Origin: an uncultured Candidatus Nemicrothrix sp.
GTDB taxonomy: Bacteria > Actinomycetota > Acidimicrobiia > Acidimicrobiales > Acidimicrobilacustridaceae
Assembly (NCBI GenBank): GCA_903827085.1
Contig: CAIKHC010000113.1
Coordinates: forward strand, 1 to 9,869
Direction of reading: 5' to 3'
Length of the DNA stretch: 9,869 nucleotides
Shown here: piece by piece, positions 1 through 6,563 of the stretch
Numbering within the stretch: position 1 is the first letter of the stretch
Layout: each line of letters begins with the position of its first letter
The notes under the pieces: generated by a model
What the model was told of the DNA's origin: nothing
What the model saw: the letters and a program-made list of their open reading frames with translations, nothing else
Databases searched by the model: none
Position numbers and translations under genes: made by a program

Positions 1-1263
1 GGCGTTGACCCTGAGATTGCTGATCTCGCTGCTCGTCGTCTTGCTGAGTTACTCGCCCCATCCGGTGCTCGACTGGTTCAGGGCTCAGTGGCAATCGACG
101 GAGACCTGCCTGTCACGCCGGTAGTTCGTGTGCGTACCTCGCGAGTAAATCAACTCCTCGGTACTGACATCTCAACTGAACAGATCATTTCGCTCCTGAC
201 TCCGATTGGTTTCGTCTGCGAGTCCACTTCTGAAGCCAGCGTTCTCTCGGTCACGGTTCCTACGTTCCGTCCCGACACCACGACAGAAACCGATGTCATC
301 GAGGAAATCGCGCGTCACTTTGGCTACAGCCGCATCGTCGGTCGTGCCCCAACGTCAGCGCATACCGGTTCGTTAACCCCGATCCAACGTGATCGTCGCA
401 TCATCCGGCAGATTCTCGTAGGTCTTGGTATTCACGAGGCAATGCCGCTGCCATTCCTTGCTCCCGGCGATCTTGCACGATGTGGACTACCGCCCGAGGC
501 AGTTACCGTTACCAATCCGCTTGCGGCGGAAGAAAGCATTCTGCGTACGTCACTGCGCCCCGGCTTGCTGCGCGCGATTGCCTACAACGAATCGCATCGA
601 ATCGATTCAGCCGCATTGTTCGAAATCGGTAAGGCCTTTGGTGTTCCTTCTGCTGGCACGACTCTTCCCGACGAACGCGAACATCTCGCCGTTGCTCTTG
701 CCGGGTCAGATGCGTATGCCGTCGCAAAGGTTTGGGCCGTGCTCTCTGAAACCCTCGGACTCGGCGACGTCACTATCGATCAGTCGACACCACCTGCAGG
801 TCTGCATCCCGGCCGAAGTGGCGTTCTCGTCAGCGGGGGAGTCGTCGTTGGGGAAATCGGCGAGATCGATCCAGGTGTGCTCGATGCACTCGGCATTCGC
901 GAGCGGGTTGCGTGGCTTCAACTCGACCTTGGCTCCGCCTTGGCCGCGCCTCACGGCGAGCATCGCTACCACCACATCAGTCGCTATCCATCGAGTGATC
1001 TCGATCTGGCGTTCGAGGTCAGCGATTCAGTCGCTGCTTCCACCATTGCCACGGTGATCCGCGAAGCTGCTGGCCCCCTGTTGGTCGACCTTTCGCTGTT
1101 CGATGTCTTCCGTGGTCATCCGGTCCCCGAAAGCCACCGCAGCCTCGCCTACCGTTTACGACTGCAAGCCCCGGACCGAACGCTGACCGAGGAAGACCTC
1201 TCGGGAATCCAGCGCACAGTGGTCGATGGGGCAGCTTCAGCAGGAGCAATTCTGCGGGGCTAG
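1..1263 (+). CDS. pheT: Phenylalanine--tRNA ligase beta subunit, C-terminal part (5' end outside the window)
   Basis: Cytoplasmic PheRS is an alpha2beta2 enzyme that charges tRNA-Phe; this is the beta chain. The frame is open from base 1, so the GTG at 88 is internal and 420 C-terminal residues are visible. They begin with GVDPEIADLAARRLAELL, matching the RFERGVDPE region at the end of the B3/B4 editing domain. A B5 domain follows at about residues 39-108, including FRPDTTTETDVIEEIAR with the acidic residues typical of that domain. The catalytic-like core region (NPLAAEESILRTSLRPGLL, then ALFEIGKAF) comes next. The last ~95 residues (from about 321, HRYHHISRYPSSDLDLAFEV, through SLAYRLRLQ and LTEEDL) are the FDX-ACB anticodon-binding domain. 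It ends in a normal C-terminus at TAG 1261. pheS would be expected just upstream. The family assignment is firm; only the N-terminal half is missing. Confidence 0.97.
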   Translation, partial: GVDPEIADLAARRLAELLAPSGARLVQGSVAIDGDLPVTPVVRVRTSRVNQLLGTDISTEQIISLLTPIGFVCESTSEASVLSVTVPTFRPDTTTETDVIEEIARHFGYSRIVGRAPTSAHTGSLTPIQRDRRIIRQILVGLGIHEAMPLPFLAPGDLARCGLPPEAVTVTNPLAAEESILRTSLRPGLLRAIAYNESHRIDSAALFEIGKAFGVPSAGTTLPDEREHLAVALAGSDAYAVAKVWAVLSETLGLGDVTIDQSTPPAGLHPGRSGVLVSGGVVVGEIGEIDPGVLDALGIRERVAWLQLDLGSALAAPHGEHRYHHISRYPSSDLDLAFEVSDSVAASTIATVIREAAGPLLVDLSLFDVFRGHPVPESHRSLAYRLRLQAPDRTLTEEDLSGIQRTVVDGAASAGAILRG

Positions 1264-1297
1264 GGGTCAAAGGGCTCCACGGAGTAGCGGCGCCCCT
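1262..1297 (+). other. Weak GC-rich inverted repeat after pheT (possible hairpin, doubtful terminator)
   Basis: AGGGGT at 1262-1267 can pair with GCCCCT at 1292-1297, with one G-T wobble. Between them, CTC (1275-1277) and GAG (1282-1284) could form a small inner stem. No T-run follows, so it is not a classical intrinsic terminator. It overlaps the pheT stop codon and lies just ahead of the argC operator. It could reduce readthrough from pheT into the arg operon, but this is inference from a modest repeat. Confidence 0.25.
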
Positions 1298-1304
1298 CGC
1301 CCGA

Positions 1305-1322
1305 AATGCATAATCTTGCATT
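1305..1322 (+). promoter_or_regulatory. ARG box 1 (candidate ArgR operator half)
   Basis: The core TGCATAATCTTGCA (1307-1320) resembles the ArgR consensus TGAAT-N4-ATTCA, with TGCAT-type arms and A/T flanks. It lies inside a perfect 8-bp inverted repeat, GAAATGCA (1303-1310) and TGCATTTC (1317-1324), around a 6-bp AT-rich centre. It overlaps the candidate -35 element of the argC promoter. A second box follows with a 2-bp gap, the tandem arrangement used by hexameric ArgR, and argR is in the same operon. Binding is inferred. Confidence 0.8.
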
Positions 1323-1351
1323 TCTCTGCATGATCATGTATGTTGCAGAGG
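1316..1351 (+). promoter_or_regulatory. Candidate argC promoter giving a leaderless transcript
   Basis: TTGCAT at 1316-1321 (three of six bases of TTGACA) and TATGTT at 1339-1344 (four of six bases of TATAAT) are 17 bp apart. Counting from this -10, +1 falls at 1351, the G of the argC GTG start codon. The predicted mRNA would have no 5' leader, a common arrangement in actinobacteria and consistent with the lack of a properly spaced Shine-Dalgarno. The hexamers are imperfect, so the call rests on geometry plus overlap with the two ARG boxes. Confidence 0.55.
1325..1342 (+). promoter_or_regulatory. ARG box 2 (candidate ArgR operator half)
   Basis: The core TGCATGATCATGTA (1327-1340) contains the perfect 10-bp palindrome CATGATCATG (1329-1338). 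Its arms TGCAT/ATGTA match in four of five pairs. Its centre is 20 bp from that of box 1, about two helical turns, so both face the same side of the DNA. It covers the promoter spacer and part of the candidate -10 element, so bound repressor would block RNA polymerase. Confidence 0.78.
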
Positions 1352-2394
1352 TGACTTCTGTTGGAATTATCGGCGCGTCGGGTTTCACCGGGGCAGAACT
1401 TCTTCGGCTCATTGCCGCGCACCCTGACTTCGAACTGGTCTTCGCCACGGGCGATAGCCAGGCGGGGGTCGCGATAGCTGATCTGTACCCAAGTCTTGCG
1501 GCCGCGTATGGCGGCATTGAGTTCGCGGCCTACGAAGATTCGCTGCTCGATGACGTCGATCTGGTGTTCTGCGGATTACCGCATGGTGCGTCGCAAGCAC
1601 TTATGCCGACACTTGTTCAGAAGGTGAAATGGGTCGTTGATCTCGCTGCCGATTTTCGACTGCAAGATGCATCGCTCTACCCGCAGTGGTACGGCGAATC
1701 TCATCCGTGTCCTGAACTCCTTCCGCAGTTTGCCTACGGATTGCCCGAGTTGTACCGGTCGCACATCGCAGCCGCGTCGGCGGTTGCCGTTCCGGGGTGT
1801 TATCCCACGTGCACGACCTTGGCGATTGCGCCACTCGTTGTGAATGGACTTGTCCACCTCGACGGAATCGTGGTCAATGCTGCAAGCGGCGTGTCCGGTG
1901 CTGGTCGGCCACCGAAGCCGAACACCACGTTTTGCACGGTCGATGAAGATTTCACTGCTTACGGATTGCTGAATCACCGGCATACGCCCGAGATCGAGCA
2001 GAACATTGCAGCGTTGGACCCATCAGCTTCCTCGTCAGTGTCGGTGTTGTTTACCCCGCACCTCGCTCCGATGAATCGGGGGATGCTCGCAACCTGTTAT
2101 TTGCGGCCTACGGGATCAAAGAACACCGCTCAGCTACTCGAGATCTACGAAGAGTTCTACGCCGATGAACAATTTGTCGTCGTCACCGAAGGTTCGCCGT
2201 CGACGAAAGCGTGTTTGAGTTCAAACACCGCACACGTCACTGTTCGGGCCGACGAACGCACCGGGCACATCGTTGCGATCGGCGCAATCGACAATCTCAC
2301 AAAGGGCGCATCTGGTCAGGCTGTGCAATGCGCCAACATCCTTGCTGGGTTGCCCGAAGCAACCGGCCTTTCTTCGATTGGGGTCTACCCATGA
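1351..2394 (+). CDS. argC: N-acetyl-gamma-glutamyl-phosphate reductase
   Basis: Catalyses the NADPH-dependent reduction of N-acetylglutamyl 5-phosphate to the semialdehyde, in the cytoplasm. The 347-residue product has the N-terminal Rossmann motif GIIGASGFTGAELLRLI (residues 5-21), the catalytic cysteine in VPGCYPT (Cys150), SGVSGAGR (179-186) and the histidine-bearing HRHTPEIEQ (from His209). A late IDNLTKGASGQAVQ motif completes the family pattern, and length is normal. I chose GTG 1351 because the protein then begins MTSVGIIGASG as in relatives. The in-frame ATGs at 1306, 1330 and 1336 lie within the ARG boxes, have no ribosome site and would add a non-conserved hydrophobic stretch. It is the first gene of the operon and overlaps argJ by ATGA. 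The HFC/HRHTPEIEQ-type middle region looks more like Firmicutes or cyanobacterial ArgC than the mycobacterial form as I remember it. Confidence 0.97.
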   Translation: MTSVGIIGASGFTGAELLRLIAAHPDFELVFATGDSQAGVAIADLYPSLAAAYGGIEFAAYEDSLLDDVDLVFCGLPHGASQALMPTLVQKVKWVVDLAADFRLQDASLYPQWYGESHPCPELLPQFAYGLPELYRSHIAAASAVAVPGCYPTCTTLAIAPLVVNGLVHLDGIVVNAASGVSGAGRPPKPNTTFCTVDEDFTAYGLLNHRHTPEIEQNIAALDPSASSSVSVLFTPHLAPMNRGMLATCYLRPTGSKNTAQLLEIYEEFYADEQFVVVTEGSPSTKACLSSNTAHVTVRADERTGHIVAIGAIDNLTKGASGQAVQCANILAGLPEATGLSSIGVYP

Positions 2395-3554
2395 GCGTCA
2401 CCGCTGCTCCTGGTTTCGTTGCCGCTGGTGTCGCTGCTGGCATTAAGGCGTCGGGCAATCTCGATCTTTCACTTGTCGCAACTGCTGATGGGAAACCAGT
2501 GGCCGCTGCAGGCGTTTTCACTCGCAACAAAATGACAGCCGCTCCGGTCGTCACGACTCGGGCACACCTCGAGGCAACAGCCGGTCACGCTGTTGCCGTT
2601 GTGCTCAATAGCGGCAACGCGAATGCCGCGACAGGCCAGCAAGGTCTCGATGACGCCGAAGCTATGTGTGCGGCCGTGGCGGCCGAACTCGGTATCGACG
2701 CATCCCAGGTCCTTGTCTGTTCCACCGGACTCATCGGTATCCCTATGCCGATCGATGTCATCAAGGCGGGCATTCCCGCCGTCGTAGCTGCGCGGTCTGC
2801 CGATGGCGGTCAGGCCGCGGCAACCGCGATCATGACAACCGACACTGTGGCCAAGCAGATTGTCATCGACGGCGGAGGCTTTGTGGTCGGCGGCATGGCG
2901 AAGGGTGCTGCGATGTTGTCGCCCAATATGGCCACAATGCTTGCGGTACTTACGACCGATGCCGCCGCAACGCCAGAACAGCTCAAAGCGGCGCTGGTCT
3001 ATGGCGTTGCTGATTCATTTAACGCTCTCGATGTCGATGGTTGCACCTCGACGAACGACACCGTGTTGTTGTTGGCGAGCGGGCTCGCTGGCCCCGTCGA
3101 CGAAGATGCACTGAATGATGCGGTTGCGAAAGCGTGCGCCAGTCTCGCAGCACAGATGTGTGCCGACGCCGAAGGCGCAACCAAAGTCGTTCGCATGACA
3201 GTTACCGGCGCCGTGTCAGACGCCGAAGCGTTGATCGGGGCGCGTTATGTCTCGCGTAGCAACCTTGTGAAGTGCTCGTGGTACGGCTGCGATCCCTATT
3301 GGGGTCGAATCGCGAGCGATCTAGGTTCGTGTGGCATCGAGTTCGATCCCTCGAAGTTCTCCGTTTCCTATGGCGGCATCACCGTTTGTCGTGGCGCAAT
3401 CGATGCCGAGCACGACGCCGGCGCTGTTGCAGCGCATATGGCCGGGCGCAATCTCGAAATCGTCGCCGATCTGGGACTCGGATCCGGCACGGCGACAATC
3501 CTCACGAACGATCTTTCGCACGCGTACATCGACGAGAACATGGGCACCTCATGA
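2391..3554 (+). CDS. argJ: Glutamate N-acetyltransferase / ornithine acetyltransferase
   Basis: Transfers the acetyl group from N-acetylornithine to glutamate, releasing ornithine and regenerating N-acetylglutamate; some members also use acetyl-CoA. The 387-residue proenzyme contains the self-cleavage region KGAAMLSPNMATMLAVLTTDA. Cleavage in this family precedes the conserved Thr, here Ala181/Thr182, and that Thr becomes the N-terminal nucleophile of the beta chain. The oxyanion-hole motif STGLIG is at 111-116, DVDGCTSTNDT near 214-224, ADAEGATK near 258-265, and the C-terminus has TNDLSHAYIDEN. ATG 2391 overlaps the argC stop in ATGA, and the family's usual N-terminus begins there. A longer in-frame extension back to 2211 lies inside argC and is not real. 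Its presence implies the cyclic acetyl-recycling route. Whether it also makes acetylglutamate from acetyl-CoA cannot be read from the sequence. Confidence 0.97.
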   Translation: MSVTAAPGFVAAGVAAGIKASGNLDLSLVATADGKPVAAAGVFTRNKMTAAPVVTTRAHLEATAGHAVAVVLNSGNANAATGQQGLDDAEAMCAAVAAELGIDASQVLVCSTGLIGIPMPIDVIKAGIPAVVAARSADGGQAAATAIMTTDTVAKQIVIDGGGFVVGGMAKGAAMLSPNMATMLAVLTTDAAATPEQLKAALVYGVADSFNALDVDGCTSTNDTVLLLASGLAGPVDEDALNDAVAKACASLAAQMCADAEGATKVVRMTVTGAVSDAEALIGARYVSRSNLVKCSWYGCDPYWGRIASDLGSCGIEFDPSKFSVSYGGITVCRGAIDAEHDAGAVAAHMAGRNLEIVADLGLGSGTATILTNDLSHAYIDENMGTS

Positions 3555-4462
3555 GCGCATCAAACACAAAGCCAGGAGCAGCTGCTCCGTCCTCGCATAG
3601 CGGTCCAGCAATGGCCACCGCAGAAGTTCTTATCGAGGCGCTCCCATTCATTCGAGAGTTTTGGGGCAAGACCATTGTCGTGAAATATGGCGGCAACGCA
3701 ATGGCCGATCCATCACTCGCTGAATCGTTCGCGGCCGACATTGTCTTGTTGCATTCGGTGGGCATCCGGGTTGTCGTCGTGCACGGCGGCGGCCCACAGA
3801 TCGGCGACCTCCTTGAGCGGCTCGGCATCGCGTCTGAATTCAAAGATGGTCTGCGGGTTACCGATGCCGAAACACTCGACGTTGCTCGAATGGTGCTGGT
3901 TGGCAAAGTCAATCGAGACATCGTTGCTTCCATCAACACCCATGGGCCCCTTGCCGTCGGTCTTTCAGGCGAAGACGGTGGACTCATCGAAGCAAACCGT
4001 CGCGACCCAGCTCTCGGATTCGTTGGTGACGTCGCCAACGTGAACCCAGCCATTGTCGAGTCGCTCTTGGCCCAACACCTCATTCCTGTGGTTTCCACGA
4101 TCGGCGCCGACCTCAATGGGCAGTCCTACAACATCAACGCCGACACAGTTGCCGGCGCTCTTGCTGGCGCGCTTGGCGCAACCAAGGTCATTTATCTGAC
4201 TGATATCGCAGGTCTGTTACGAGACATTGCCGATCCTTCGAGCCTCATTGCTGAAACAACACCGACTGAGATCGCACAACTCATCGCCGACGGCGTGCTC
4301 TCCGGCGGAATGATTCCAAAGGTTGATGCATGTCTCGAAGCCATCAGGGCTGGTGTACCCGCAGCTCACATGCTCGATGGAAGAGTTCCGCACGTTGTCT
4401 TGCTCGAGCTTTTCACCAAGTCTGGTGTTGGCACGATGATCACCTCTGAGGTCAGCGCATGA
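3551..4462 (+). CDS. argB: Acetylglutamate kinase, probably arginine-sensitive type
   Basis: Phosphorylates N-acetylglutamate with ATP, usually the feedback-controlled step of the pathway. The 303-residue amino-acid-kinase-fold protein has KYGGNAM with Lys45, VVHGGGPQI (77-84), the RVTD segment at 102-105, NINADTVAGALA (194-205), LTDIAGLL (216-223) and GGMIPKVDA with Lys257. The segment EALPFIREFWGKTIVVKYGG (29-48) corresponds to the N-terminal helix that links dimers into hexamers in arginine-inhibited enzymes, and the C-terminal LLELFTKSGVGTMI also fits that class. ATG 3551 forms an ATGA overlap with argJ and is preferred. An alternative ATG at 3611 would remove a 20-residue Ser/Ala/Pro-rich tail without touching the fold, so the exact start is less certain than the gene. 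Feedback inhibition is inferred. Confidence 0.97.
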   Translation: MSASNTKPGAAAPSSHSGPAMATAEVLIEALPFIREFWGKTIVVKYGGNAMADPSLAESFAADIVLLHSVGIRVVVVHGGGPQIGDLLERLGIASEFKDGLRVTDAETLDVARMVLVGKVNRDIVASINTHGPLAVGLSGEDGGLIEANRRDPALGFVGDVANVNPAIVESLLAQHLIPVVSTIGADLNGQSYNINADTVAGALAGALGATKVIYLTDIAGLLRDIADPSSLIAETTPTEIAQLIADGVLSGGMIPKVDACLEAIRAGVPAAHMLDGRVPHVVLLELFTKSGVGTMITSEVSA

Positions 4463-5667
4463 GCACGCATTCAGAAGCCATGCACGCCCCGGCTGGGCTC
4501 GATCATTGTCCGTTCATGCCAACCTACGGTGCGCCTGCAGTGCGCATGGTCAAAGGCGAAGGTTGCCGGCTCTGGGATGAGGACGGTAACGAGTACCTCG
4601 ATTTCCTCGCCGGCATCGCCGTTGTTGGCCTTGGCCACGCCAATCCTGAGATTGCAGACGCGATTGCCCAGCAGGCGCGCACCTTGGTGCACGTCTCGAA
4701 TCTCTATGGCACGGTGCCCGGCACCGATGTCGCCATCACTCTCGACCGTTTGCTCGGTGGGGGAGGACAGATCTTCTTCACGAACTCGGGTGCCGAAGCA
4801 ATCGAGTGTGCGATCAAACTCGCTCGCAAGTGGGGCGGTGACGGTCGTTACGGAGTCGTCAGCGCATATGGCTCATTCCACGGACGCACGCTTGGTGCGC
4901 TTCATGCAACGGGACAGCCCGCAAAGTGGGAAGGATTCCAGCCGCTTCCCGAAGGTTTTCGGCATGTGGCCTGGAACGATCTCGCTGCACTCGAAGCAGC
5001 AATCGATCCGACCGTGGCTGCAGTATTGCTTGAACCTATTCAGGGCGAAGGTGGAGTTCATCCGGCTACAGCGGAGTACTTCGAAGGTGTTCGTCGCCTG
5101 TGTGACGAGCGCGGGCTTCTGATGATCGTCGACGAAATCCAGACCGGTCTCGGTCGCACCGGCGAATGGTTTGGCTTTCAGCACTTCGGTGTCGAGCCCG
5201 ATGTTGTCACTATGGCCAAAGCACTAGGGAACGGCATGCCCATCGGCGCATGTTGGGCCAAGCGCGACGTCGCCGCGGTTTTCCAGCCTGGCGATCACGG
5301 CACGACCTACGGCGGTCAACCGCTCGCGGCATCGGCTGCGCGGGCAACGCTCGAAATTCTCGAGCGGGTCAATGCTCCGCAATTAGCCGAACGTGCCGGC
5401 GCCGAGTTCCGACATCTGCTCGAGACCATCGAAGGTGTCATTCAGGTTCGTGGCCTCGGACTGCTCCTCGCAGCGGAACTTGCTGTTGGCATTGATGCAA
5501 AAGCTGTTGCCAGCGATCTTCTCCAGCGAGGACTGATTGTCAACGCGGTATCGCCCACGTCACTTCGGTTTGCGCCACCGCTCATTGTTTCTGAATCCGA
5601 GATCGCACAAGCGGTCGATCTTCTCTCGGCAGTGCTTGCCGATCACCTCTCCAAGGCAGAGTCATGA
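4459..5667 (+). CDS. argD: Acetylornithine aminotransferase (PLP-dependent, class III)
   Basis: Converts N-acetylglutamate semialdehyde plus glutamate to N-acetylornithine and 2-oxoglutarate. The 402-residue product shows the class III aminotransferase pattern: FLAGIAVVGLGHANPEI near 49-65, FTNSGAEAIECAIKLAR (107-123), SFHGRT (139-144), EPIQGEGGV (192-200), VDEIQTGLGRTG (224-235) with Asp225 for the PLP ring nitrogen, and TMAKALGNGMPIGA with the Schiff-base Lys254. GTTYGGQPLAASAA follows. ATG 4459 overlaps the argB stop by ATGA and has a reasonable Shine-Dalgarno, TGAGGT (4447-4452), six bases upstream. Members of this family often also act on succinyl-diaminopimelate semialdehyde in lysine synthesis; the operon context makes arginine the main role. 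Confidence 0.97.
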   Translation: MSTHSEAMHAPAGLDHCPFMPTYGAPAVRMVKGEGCRLWDEDGNEYLDFLAGIAVVGLGHANPEIADAIAQQARTLVHVSNLYGTVPGTDVAITLDRLLGGGGQIFFTNSGAEAIECAIKLARKWGGDGRYGVVSAYGSFHGRTLGALHATGQPAKWEGFQPLPEGFRHVAWNDLAALEAAIDPTVAAVLLEPIQGEGGVHPATAEYFEGVRRLCDERGLLMIVDEIQTGLGRTGEWFGFQHFGVEPDVVTMAKALGNGMPIGACWAKRDVAAVFQPGDHGTTYGGQPLAASAARATLEILERVNAPQLAERAGAEFRHLLETIEGVIQVRGLGLLLAAELAVGIDAKAVASDLLQRGLIVNAVSPTSLRFAPPLIVSESEIAQAVDLLSAVLADHLSKAES

Positions 5668-6563
5668 GACATCTTTTAGAGGTCGACGACCTCTCCACAA
5701 CCGAATTAGGCGACATCCTCGATCTCGGTGGGGCTGCCACTGTTCCGCGCAGCCTCGATGGGCTCGGTATGGCGCTGCTGTTTGAGAAGCCTTCAGCGCG
5801 GACTCGTAACTCCATGGAAATGGCCGTTGTGCAACTGGGGGGCCATCCACTCACGATCCGTCCTGACGAGGTTGGTCTCGACACTCGCGAAACTGTTGAA
5901 GATGTCACCAGAACCTTGTGCTGCTATCACGCTGCAATCGGTGCGCGGGTATTTGAACATTCCAAACTCGAGCGCATGACGGCAGTGAGCTCGGTTCCGG
6001 TCGTCAACATGCTCTCCGACGAGGCCCACCCTTTGCAGGCGCTCGCCGATCTGCTCACCATCGCAAATGAGTTCGGCGGCGTCGCCGGTCTCGCCGGCCG
6101 CACCGTGGCCTACATCGGCGATGCCAACAATGTTGCTCGCAGCCTTTTCCTGGGAGCAGGAATGCTGGGAATGTCTGTTCGGATTGCAACGCCGGTCGGT
6201 TTTGAATTTTCCGAAGCCGACAGTGCGCGCATCATCGCGACCGGCACCGACTTCGCCGCTTCCAACGATCCGTTCGAGGCGGTTGCCGGTGCCAGCGTCG
6301 TGTACACCGACGTCTGGACCTCAATGGGCCAAGAAGAAGAGGCGGCCCAACGGCGTGAACTGTTTGCCGGTTTCACCGTAAACGACGAACTCATGAACGC
6401 GGCAGCGTCCGACGCCATCTTCCTGCACTGTCTTCCTGCCCATAGGGGAGAGGAAGTCGCTGATTCGGTACTTGAAGGTCCCCAGAGCAGGGTGTGGGCG
6501 CAAGCCGAAAACCGCATGCATGCTGCACGGGGTGCGCTCGTATGGCTCATGGAGCAACGATGA
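5664..6563 (+). CDS. argF: Ornithine carbamoyltransferase
   Basis: Joins carbamoyl phosphate and ornithine to give citrulline. The 299-residue protein has the two-domain transcarbamylase pattern: the carbamoyl-phosphate motif SARTR (44-48, commonly STRTR), HPLQ (122-125), a nucleotide-fold-like second domain from RTVAYIGDANNVARSL, the ornithine-loop motif DVWTSMGQE (216-224) and HCLPAHRGEEV (255-265). SMG and HCLP point to ornithine rather than aspartate as co-substrate. The motif neighbourhood RNSMEMAVVQLGGHP differs from the more usual VSFE version, so this belongs to a distinct ArgF subgroup. Length is slightly short for the family but both ends look complete. It starts at ATG 5664 in an ATGA overlap with argD, with AAGG (5653-5656) upstream. 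An N-acylornithine-specific relative is less likely because ArgJ in the same operon already yields free ornithine. Confidence 0.95.
   Translation: MRHLLEVDDLSTTELGDILDLGGAATVPRSLDGLGMALLFEKPSARTRNSMEMAVVQLGGHPLTIRPDEVGLDTRETVEDVTRTLCCYHAAIGARVFEHSKLERMTAVSSVPVVNMLSDEAHPLQALADLLTIANEFGGVAGLAGRTVAYIGDANNVARSLFLGAGMLGMSVRIATPVGFEFSEADSARIIATGTDFAASNDPFEAVAGASVVYTDVWTSMGQEEEAAQRRELFAGFTVNDELMNAAASDAIFLHCLPAHRGEEVADSVLEGPQSRVWAQAENRMHAARGALVWLMEQR

Noticed and set aside
1661..1671. TGCAAGATGCA inside argC, considered as a third ARG half-site
   Set aside because: The arms are too close for the 4-bp spacer of an ARG box, and it lies in ordinary coding sequence.
3502..4116. 204-codon open frame on the minus strand opposite argB
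   Set aside because: Same kind of shadow: no recognisable domain and it crosses the argJ-argB junction in antisense.
6514..6525. GCATGCATGC repeat upstream of argR, considered as an ARG box
   Set aside because: Lacks a second arm at the right spacing and A/T flanks, and is explained by conserved argF coding sequence (NRMHAARG).
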